Source: a bacterium (Candidatus Gribaldobacteria) CG10_big_fil_rev_8_21_14_0_10_37_21
Lineage (GTDB): Bacteria > Patescibacteriota > Minisyncoccia > Minisyncoccales > CG1-02-41-26
Assembly: GCA_002773495.1 (NCBI GenBank)
Contig: PFAX01000034.1
Location: 1 to 5,763, forward strand
DNA: 5,763 nucleotides
Direction of reading: 5' to 3'
The notes under the pieces were generated by a model. The model searched no databases. It was not told the origin of the DNA and saw only the letters and a list, made by a program, of their open reading frames with translations. Below, one piece after another: positions 4,897-5,763 of the stretch; position 1 is the stretch's first letter, and each line of letters starts with the position of its first letter. The position numbers and the translations under genes were made by a program.

Positions 4897-5763
4897 AAGC
4901 AAGAAAAATTTATCCCTGTTTAAGGAATGGATTTTAGCGGCTCAAGACGACGAGAAAGCTGTGAGTGCCATCCTAAAGGAAGAAAGCTTTCCTCCTAACC
5001 CTGTTTGTTTTTTTTCTCAACAGATTGTCGAAAAAATATTAAAGGGATTTTTAGTTTTTTCTGGTGTTGATTTTCCTAAAATTCATCGCTTAGAAAAATT
5101 ACTAATTCTTTGTAAAGACATTGATCCGCAATTTGAGCAACTCTGGGACGAAATCGAAGGCCTTTCTTTTTTCTATATGGCAACAAGATACCCTGGCGAT
5201 TATCCAGCTTTTTCTGTTGAGCAAGCTAAGGAAGCTTTTGCTAGGGCACAAAAAATTAAAAACTTTATTATGAATAAAATATTTTCTCAACATCAACAAA
5301 TCTTAAAATGTCCAGCGTGTAAAACAGAAAACTTAAAAAAGGGTTTGTTTTATCAAACTGAGGTTGATTATTGCCCAAAGTGCTTAGGGCTTTGGTTTGA
5401 CCAAGACGAATTACGAAATGCCAAAGATAAAAAAGACGAGGCCTTGAGATGGCTTGATGTTGACTTATGGCAAGAGCCAAATAAGTTTAAATTAAGCCAA
5501 AGCAAAAAATTCTGCCCTAAAGACATTGTCCCTCTTTACGAAGTTGCCTATAATGATTCCAAGATTAAAGTTGATTTATGCAATTTGTGTTCAGGGGCAT
5601 GGCTTGATAGGGGCGAATTTAAGAAAATCATTGAGCATTTAAAGAAAAAAGAGAAAGACCAAACCCTTTATAATTATGTCTCAAACCTTGCCCAAGAGGG
5701 GGCAGAAGTTTTCAATGGCCCCGAAACATTCAAAGAAGAGCTAGCTGACTTTATTGCCCTAAC
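4880..5763 (+). CDS. HEPN-domain protein fused to two zf-TFIIB-type zinc ribbons (3' end beyond window)
   Basis: The frame from ATG 4880 stays open for 294 codons to the window edge. Residues about 14-133 form a HEPN domain of the PF05168 type: WILAAQDDEKAV, CFFSQQIVEKILKGFL (43-58), KIHRLEKLL (67-75), YMATRYPGDYP (99-109), and AFARAQKIKNFI (119-130). The RX4-6H motif of HepT-like RNases is not seen, so nuclease activity is unproven. After about ten residues a zinc ribbon follows, with C144-x2-C147 and C165-x2-C168 and then LGLWFDQDEL. A second follows, with C212-P-K-D215, where the second Cys is replaced by Asp, and C234-x2-C237 followed by SGAWLDRGEF. Both match the zf-TFIIB pattern (CxxC...CPxCxGxWLDxGEL). 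The start overlaps the nucleotidyltransferase by 17 bases, implying translational coupling. ATG 5270 (M131) might be an internal start yielding the zinc-ribbon part alone. An MNT partner is certain by context; the function of the fusion is unknown. Confidence 0.88.
   Translation, partial: MKEQHKSKKNLSLFKEWILAAQDDEKAVSAILKEESFPPNPVCFFSQQIVEKILKGFLVFSGVDFPKIHRLEKLLILCKDIDPQFEQLWDEIEGLSFFYMATRYPGDYPAFSVEQAKEAFARAQKIKNFIMNKIFSQHQQILKCPACKTENLKKGLFYQTEVDYCPKCLGLWFDQDELRNAKDKKDEALRWLDVDLWQEPNKFKLSQSKKFCPKDIVPLYEVAYNDSKIKVDLCNLCSGAWLDRGEFKKIIEHLKKKEKDQTLYNYVSNLAQEGAEVFNGPETFKEELADFIAL

Noticed and set aside
5102..5480. Two minus-strand open frames (65 and 70 codons) opposite the HEPN-zinc-ribbon gene
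   Set aside because: Both are antisense to a well-supported plus-strand protein and resemble no family.

Overview
The window looks like a chromosomal piece of a low-GC bacterium, most likely a Candidate Phyla Radiation (Patescibacteria, perhaps Parcubacteria-like) member. This is inferred from: start codons almost all without a Shine-Dalgarno sequence; short heptanucleotide tandem repeats between genes; and a gene repertoire (DUF4143 ATPase, RelBE-like pair, MNT/HEPN pair, zf-TFIIB zinc ribbons, small HD hydrolase) that is familiar from such genomes. The standard code fits, since all complete genes end in TAA and no in-frame TGA needs to be read through. No 16S or ribosomal marker is present, so the placement is provisional.

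Layout. (1) 1-1780: a complete, ordinary groEL, followed by a heptad repeat and a strong, symmetrical (bidirectional) terminator. (2) 1843-3208: a convergently oriented AAA ATPase/DUF4143 gene on the minus strand. It has its own near-consensus sigma70-type promoter and a hairpin in its leader, and gene plus promoter are bracketed by two identical 34-bp direct repeats. This is a self-contained cassette of about 1.3 kb. (3) 3209-3466: a gene-free stretch with nine degenerate heptads, a near-perfect 46-bp palindrome and a probable promoter. (4) 3467-5763: a tightly spaced plus-strand run. It holds a small antitoxin-like gene, a RelE-type toxin broken by one in-frame TAA, an HD-superfamily hydrolase, a minimal nucleotidyltransferase (MNT, MntA-like), and a HEPN gene overlapping it by 17 nt. 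The HEPN reading frame continues without a stop into two zf-TFIIB-type zinc ribbons and runs off the window.

How the parts fit. The chaperonin is housekeeping. Everything after it is accessory and toxin-antitoxin/defence flavoured: a mobile-looking ATPase cassette, a decayed RelBE-type pair and an MNT-HEPN (type VII-like) pair. The most unusual item is the HEPN-zinc-ribbon fusion, because the toxin-like partner of an MNT-HEPN pair appears covalently joined to a nucleic-acid- or protein-binding zinc module. The second is the identical repeat pair framing the ATPase gene with its promoter.
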